Positions 61,070 through 64,000 of a DNA stretch of 64,000 bases are shown here, in pieces. Below the pieces are notes generated by a model that saw nothing but the letters and a program-made list of their open reading frames with translations, did not search any database and was not told the origin of the DNA. Numbering within the stretch: the stretch's first letter is position 1; every line of letters starts with the position of its first letter. The translations under genes and the position numbers were made by a program. Source of the stretch: Taklimakanibacter sp050246735 (GTDB lineage Bacteria > Pseudomonadota > Alphaproteobacteria > Rhizobiales > Aestuariivirgaceae); NCBI GenBank assembly GCA_050246735.1, contig JBFWVM010000022.1, forward strand, positions 32,220 to 96,219. The letters are read 5' to 3'.

Positions 61070-62724
61070 GTTTTCACTCCCTGGCTGTTTGTTGTCGGCG
61101 TCACGATTTCTTTTCCGCGGCACATCACATATTCGACCTTGATGTTGCGCAGATCGTCCACCCCGGCCTCGCGCGGATCGCGGTCGACGGCGATCAGATC
61201 GGCGATCTTGCCCGGCGCTATGCTGCCGCGCTGGTCTTCCTCGCCCAGCGCCGCCGCGGCGTCGATCGTGTGCATGCGCAGCGCCTGGTCCAGGCTGACG
61301 GCCTCGTCCGGATCAATATGGTTGCCGGCATAGGTCTGCCGCTTCAGGCAGCACCAGATGCTGAAGAAGGGATTGGTCGCCTCGCGCTCCGAGCCGATCC
61401 ATACGTCCGAGCTGCCCGAGAGATGCCAGCCCTGCGCCAGCAGGGTCTTGAACGGGAACCGCCCGCGCCGGCCGTGATCGCCGAGATAGTCGGGGAAATA
61501 CTCTCCGAAGGTATAGAGGAAGACGGGCTGGGGCACCGGTATGATGCCGGCCTTCGCCCACAATTCGCTGGTCTGCTGCTGCGGCAGGAGGTTGCCGGCA
61601 TGCTCGATGCGCGTCCGCAGCCGGCCCTGGCCGCCGCCGCCGAGCTCGATCAGCATGCGGCAGAGCCAATCCTGGGCGCGGTCGCCATTCGCATGTATGG
61701 CGAGCTGCAGGTTGTTCTCGCCCGCCATGTCGTAGGCGCGGCTGAAGAAGTGGCGGTCGAGGGCGATATTGCCGTTGAAGTCGTTATGGCCCTTGTAGCA
61801 GCAGTTGACCGCGGCGCTTTTCGCGGAGAAGCCGCCATCCGCGAAGAGCTTGAGGCCCTGGATCCGCAAGGCGGTCTCCGGCGCCGTCAGGCGCAGGTGA
61901 TCGCGCCAGCGCCGGACCTTTTCGATGGCGAGCGTGCCGGGCGACCAGAGATAGACCCTGAGGCTGACCGGCAGGTCGCCCGCTTCGGCAAGATCGTTCA
62001 TGCATTCGAGGCCGTCGATCGTTTCCGAGATCTCGCCGATCGTCGTGACGCCATGGCTGGTGAAGTACGTGCGCAGCCCCGTGGCGACCGCGTCGCGCAG
62101 CTGGTCGATGTCTGGCGACGGCAGCGGCAGAAGGGAATCCATCTCCTTGACGACGCCGGTCGGGTTTCCGTCCTCGTCGCGCACGACCTCGGGCCGGCCG
62201 GTGACGCTGTGCCGGGGCGGGCGATAGCTGCGGTCGATCCCGGCCGCCCCCAGCCCTTTGCTGTTGAGGACGGTGATATGTCCGCCGGCGCGCAGCGCGA
62301 TGGGCCGGTCGCTGCTGATCTTGTCGAGCTCCTCGCGGGTGGGAAGCCGGCCTTCCTTGAGCTTCCTGTCGAAGAACAGGTTTGCCTGGCCGACGAGCCA
62401 TTCGTCCCGGTCGAGTTCGGGCAGGAAGCTCAGGAGCTGATCGCTGACCGCGGCGACCGTGTCGCATTCCGGCGCGCGGCAGTCGGCGGTGCGGAAGCCG
62501 GTCCGGCAGACGACCTCGGCATGCGCATGGACGTCCACGAAGCCCGGCATGAGCGTGCGGCTTCCGAGATCCGTCACCGGCAGGTGCTTGAGCGCCGAGC
62601 GGGCCTCGTCCCTGGTCGTCGGCCGCACGATGCGGTCGCCGCGCAGGATGACCCCGTCCCAGTTCGGGGCGCTGTCGGGCTCCATCGTCAGCAGCCTGCC
62701 GGCCAGTAGGACGCGTTCCTGCAC
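61066..62724 (-). CDS. YtcJ-like amidohydrolase (Amidohydro_3)
   Basis: A 552-residue amidohydrolase-superfamily enzyme of the YtcJ type. Metal and catalytic residues lie in PGFVDVHAHAEV (HxH), LKLFADGGFSAKSA, IHANGDRAQDW and RIEHAGNL (His) and SSDVWIG (Asp). Members hydrolyse amide or lactam bonds in small molecules. GTG 62724 with GGAGG five bases upstream fixes the start. It overlaps the TorT-like gene by ATGA and leads the ABC operon. A perfect dyad lies in its leader. Confidence 0.88.
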   Translation of the reverse strand: MQERVLLAGRLLTMEPDSAPNWDGVILRGDRIVRPTTRDEARSALKHLPVTDLGSRTLMPGFVDVHAHAEVVCRTGFRTADCRAPECDTVAAVSDQLLSFLPELDRDEWLVGQANLFFDRKLKEGRLPTREELDKISSDRPIALRAGGHITVLNSKGLGAAGIDRSYRPPRHSVTGRPEVVRDEDGNPTGVVKEMDSLLPLPSPDIDQLRDAVATGLRTYFTSHGVTTIGEISETIDGLECMNDLAEAGDLPVSLRVYLWSPGTLAIEKVRRWRDHLRLTAPETALRIQGLKLFADGGFSAKSAAVNCCYKGHNDFNGNIALDRHFFSRAYDMAGENNLQLAIHANGDRAQDWLCRMLIELGGGGQGRLRTRIEHAGNLLPQQQTSELWAKAGIIPVPQPVFLYTFGEYFPDYLGDHGRRGRFPFKTLLAQGWHLSGSSDVWIGSEREATNPFFSIWCCLKRQTYAGNHIDPDEAVSLDQALRMHTIDAAAALGEEDQRGSIAPGKIADLIAVDRDPREAGVDDLRNIKVEYVMCRGKEIVTPTTNSQGVKT

Positions 62725-62735
62725 GTTTCCTCCAT

Positions 62736-62752
62736 ATCTCGATTTTCGAGAT
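62736..62752. promoter_or_regulatory. Perfect dyad ATCTCGA-TTT-TCGAGAT, candidate IclR operator
   Basis: A 7-bp inverted repeat around TTT, located between the amidohydrolase -10 element and its start codon, at about +12 to +28 of the predicted transcript. IclR proteins bind such short palindromes, so this fits repression of the operon by the divergent regulator. Confidence 0.6.
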
Positions 62753-62770
62753 TTATCTTGGATTTCGGGT

Positions 62771-62798
62771 ATGCTAACAAATGGCTCTCCGTTGTCAA
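62771..62798 (-). promoter_or_regulatory. Predicted promoter of amidohydrolase-ABC operon
   Basis: On the minus strand TTGACA (62798-62793) is followed after 16 bp by TAGCAT (62776-62771). Transcription would start near 62764. The -35 element is the reverse complement of DNA that overlaps the IclR -35. Confidence 0.55.
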
Positions 62799-62819
62799 CC
62801 GCCGGGCGCGGAGTAGAAT
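62792..62819 (+). promoter_or_regulatory. Predicted promoter of IclR gene
   Basis: TTGTCA (62792-62797) and TAGAAT (62814-62819) are separated by 16 bp, just upstream of the TTG start at 62844, which implies a short leader. The -35 overlaps the opposing amidohydrolase -35 by five bases. Confidence 0.55.
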
Positions 62820-62843
62820 TCACGGGGTTCGAGGGAGGGGTGC

Positions 62844-63635
62844 TTGAACGACGATCCGGTGGACGGGAGGAAGACGGTCCCGCTCGAGCGTTATTTCCAG
62901 ATTCTCGAGCTGCTCTGCGGGATTCCCGGGGGCCTCGGGCTTTCGGAGGTGGCGGCGCTTCTCGGCCTGCCGCGGGCGACGGCGCACCGGCTTCTGGCGA
63001 ATATGCGCGCGGCGCGGCTGGTCGAGGTCGGCGCCGGCCGCGGGCAGCATTACGTCCTGGCCGGCCGCGTCCGCAAGCTCGCCTTGCTCGCGGCGGGCGA
63101 CGACCTGATCGAGCTCTTGACCGCCAACATCCTGAAGCGGCTCAGCAGCGACGTGAACGAGACGACCTTCCTGGCGCGGCTCGAGGGGTCGACGGTGCAC
63201 TCGGTCGCCATGGAATCGCCCGACACGCCCTGGCGCGGCTTCGTCCTGCCGGGAAAGATCCTGCAGCCCCATGCCACCGCCTCGGGCAAGGCGATCATGG
63301 CTTTCCAGCCGAGCGAGACGATCGATCGCGTGCTGTCGCAGCAGCTCGAGAAGCTCACGCCGAAGACGTTGACGGCGCCGAAGAAGATCGAGGCCCATTA
63401 CGGCGTTATTCGCAAACGGGGCTATGCCACCTGCCTGGGCGAGGTGGATGAGAGCCTCGGCGCGATCGCCGTGCCCATACATATCGACCCGATCGGCGTC
63501 CGCTTCAGCCTCGGCCTTGTCGGGCGCCTGTCGAAGATCACGAGGCTCGTCGCCGACGACATTCACCTGCGGATGCAGAAGGATGCAAAATCCATCGCCT
63601 CGGCGATCCATCTCGGGAAAAACGGGCAGAAGTGA
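62844..63635 (+). CDS. IclR family transcriptional regulator
   Basis: A 263-residue IclR regulator. The winged HTH (about 12-70: RYFQILELLCGIPGGLGLSEVAALLGLPRATAHRLLANMRAARLV) precedes the effector domain with LQPHATASGKAIMAF and IRKRGYATCLGEVDESLGAIAVPI, the last being the family's signature segment. It starts at TTG 62844 behind GAGGGAGGGG. It is divergent from the amidohydrolase-ABC operon and shares its promoter region, so it almost certainly regulates that operon. Confidence 0.93.
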   Translation: MNDDPVDGRKTVPLERYFQILELLCGIPGGLGLSEVAALLGLPRATAHRLLANMRAARLVEVGAGRGQHYVLAGRVRKLALLAAGDDLIELLTANILKRLSSDVNETTFLARLEGSTVHSVAMESPDTPWRGFVLPGKILQPHATASGKAIMAFQPSETIDRVLSQQLEKLTPKTLTAPKKIEAHYGVIRKRGYATCLGEVDESLGAIAVPIHIDPIGVRFSLGLVGRLSKITRLVADDIHLRMQKDAKSIASAIHLGKNGQK

Positions 63636-63673
63636 GGGAAGCTGGCGGCGGCATCCGATGAATCCCAAAAGTC

Positions 63674-63717
63674 ATATTGCAAGCTTTTGAGGCAAAAAGC
63701 CCAGAAGCTTGCGATAT
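63674..63717. repeat. Long imperfect hairpin downstream of IclR gene
   Basis: A 16-bp stem, with ATATTGCAAGCTTTTG and CAGAAGCTTGCGATAT arms, holds two G-T type mismatches and caps a ggc-aaaaa-gcc inner stem. No T run follows, so it is not a classical terminator; it may be a stabilising 3' structure or a relic of mobile DNA. It lies in an otherwise gene-free 240-bp stretch from 63636 to 63875 in which I see nothing else. Confidence 0.5.
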
Positions 63718-63875
63718 CAATGCCGGCTATCTTCCGAAATTATCCCTCCCTCAACGGGTGGGCGTTCTCCACGGGCGACTAATTATCACCTTGCGGAAAA
63801 AGACGAGTTGGCAAAGGGCAGGCTATGTGGAAATGGATCAGTCCCCATTGCTGGCTGCCTGCACCGGAGAGTGTG

Positions 63876-64000
63876 GTAACCATCCGCTCAGGACCGCGGG
63901 GGATGATGTGCTGCGAATGAGGCCTGAGATCGGTTCAGGCGGCGCGGTCTATACGCGCGAGGCGCCAATTCCACGGCAAGAGCTGTGCGAGATCAGTGAT
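63876..64000. mobile_element. Edge of an IS66-type insertion element (partial)
   Basis: The sequence GTAACCATCCGCTCAGGAC begins at 63876, and GTAA is the conserved end of IS66-family elements. Immediately inside lies the C-terminal end of an IS66-type transposase on the minus strand. The rest of the element is beyond the window, so the matching inverted repeat and target duplication cannot be checked. Confidence 0.6.
63935..64000 (-). CDS. IS66-type transposase, C-terminal end (partial)
   Basis: The minus strand has an open frame running from the window edge to a TGA at 63935-63937. The last 21 residues read ITDLAQLLPWNWRLARIDRA followed by A. The LLPWNW motif is typical of the extreme C-terminus of IS66 TnpC transposases. 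The remainder lies beyond the window. Confidence 0.65.
   Translation of the reverse strand: MTDLAQLLPWNWRLARIDRAA

Noticed and set aside
1..64000. CRISPR arrays, tRNA or rRNA genes, toxin-antitoxin pairs, prophage
   Set aside because: I found no direct repeat series, tRNA cloverleaf, rRNA motif, or phage structural gene by reading the sequence; small RNAs cannot be excluded.

Overview
The window is a G+C-rich, densely coded chromosomal stretch from an alphaproteobacterium, most likely of the order Hyphomicrobiales (inference). The reasons are the codon bias, a class I lysyl-tRNA synthetase, a DUF3309 mini-membrane protein, many Tat-type leader peptides, and a large number of ABC importers with LysR or IclR regulators next to them. 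I see no tRNA, rRNA, CRISPR array or prophage. The only mobile DNA is the edge of an IS66-type element at the extreme right end.

Region 1 (1-11.2 kb) is mostly housekeeping. It holds a Lhr/ligase-associated helicase (partial), a MATE exporter, DUF3309 and TerB-like proteins, a tightly overlapping dinG-ogt-amidohydrolase operon, a Tat-exported dienelactone hydrolase, an aldo/keto reductase, and the class I lysyl-tRNA synthetase behind a textbook terminator.

Region 2 (11.2-20.7 kb) is one catabolic operon with a divergent LysR regulator. A Pot-type ABC importer (binding protein, two permeases, ATPase) is interleaved with a creatinase-fold hydrolase like EutD/DoeA, a deacylase like EutE/DoeB, a short-chain dehydrogenase and a threonine-aldolase-type enzyme. 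I read it as uptake and breakdown of an ectoine-like cyclic compound, possibly hydroxyectoine by retro-aldol cleavage. This is the best candidate here for an undescribed pathway.

Region 3 (20.7-31.2 kb) holds a lower-G+C membrane protein, an S24-type repressor that has lost both catalytic residues, DUF952 plus PyrD, an SnoaL/NTF2-like protein, and a small operon (GcvT-like, ornithine cyclodeaminase-like, orphan DppA-like binding protein) with a divergent HTH regulator. A lone solute-binding protein and a YbaY/META protein follow.

Region 4 (31.2-49.6 kb) starts with a membrane glycosyltransferase and an SDR. It then has an IclR-flanked plus-strand operon (creatininase-like, 8-oxoguanine deaminase-like, DUF2848), which runs convergently into a long minus-strand operon. 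That operon encodes a BMP/nucleoside-type ABC importer, an aromatic amino-acid ammonia-lyase of the HutH family with an altered selectivity residue, DUF1989, a PuuE-like polysaccharide-deacetylase-fold enzyme, an agmatinase-family hydrolase and a quinone oxidoreductase, with a divergent LysR gene. Together they look like a nitrogen-heterocycle or guanidino-compound scavenging island. A second YbaY/META paralogue lies at its right edge.

Region 5 (49.6-63.6 kb) has a Gfo/Idh/MocA dehydrogenase, a LysR-controlled NMT1/Tau-type ABC importer with a GMC oxidoreductase, and an IclR-flanked operon. That operon pairs a TorT-like binding protein with a ribose-type ABC importer and a YtcJ-like amidohydrolase, followed by a flavin monooxygenase. 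The IclR and amidohydrolase promoters overlap across a shared -35 element, with a perfect dyad just downstream of one of them.
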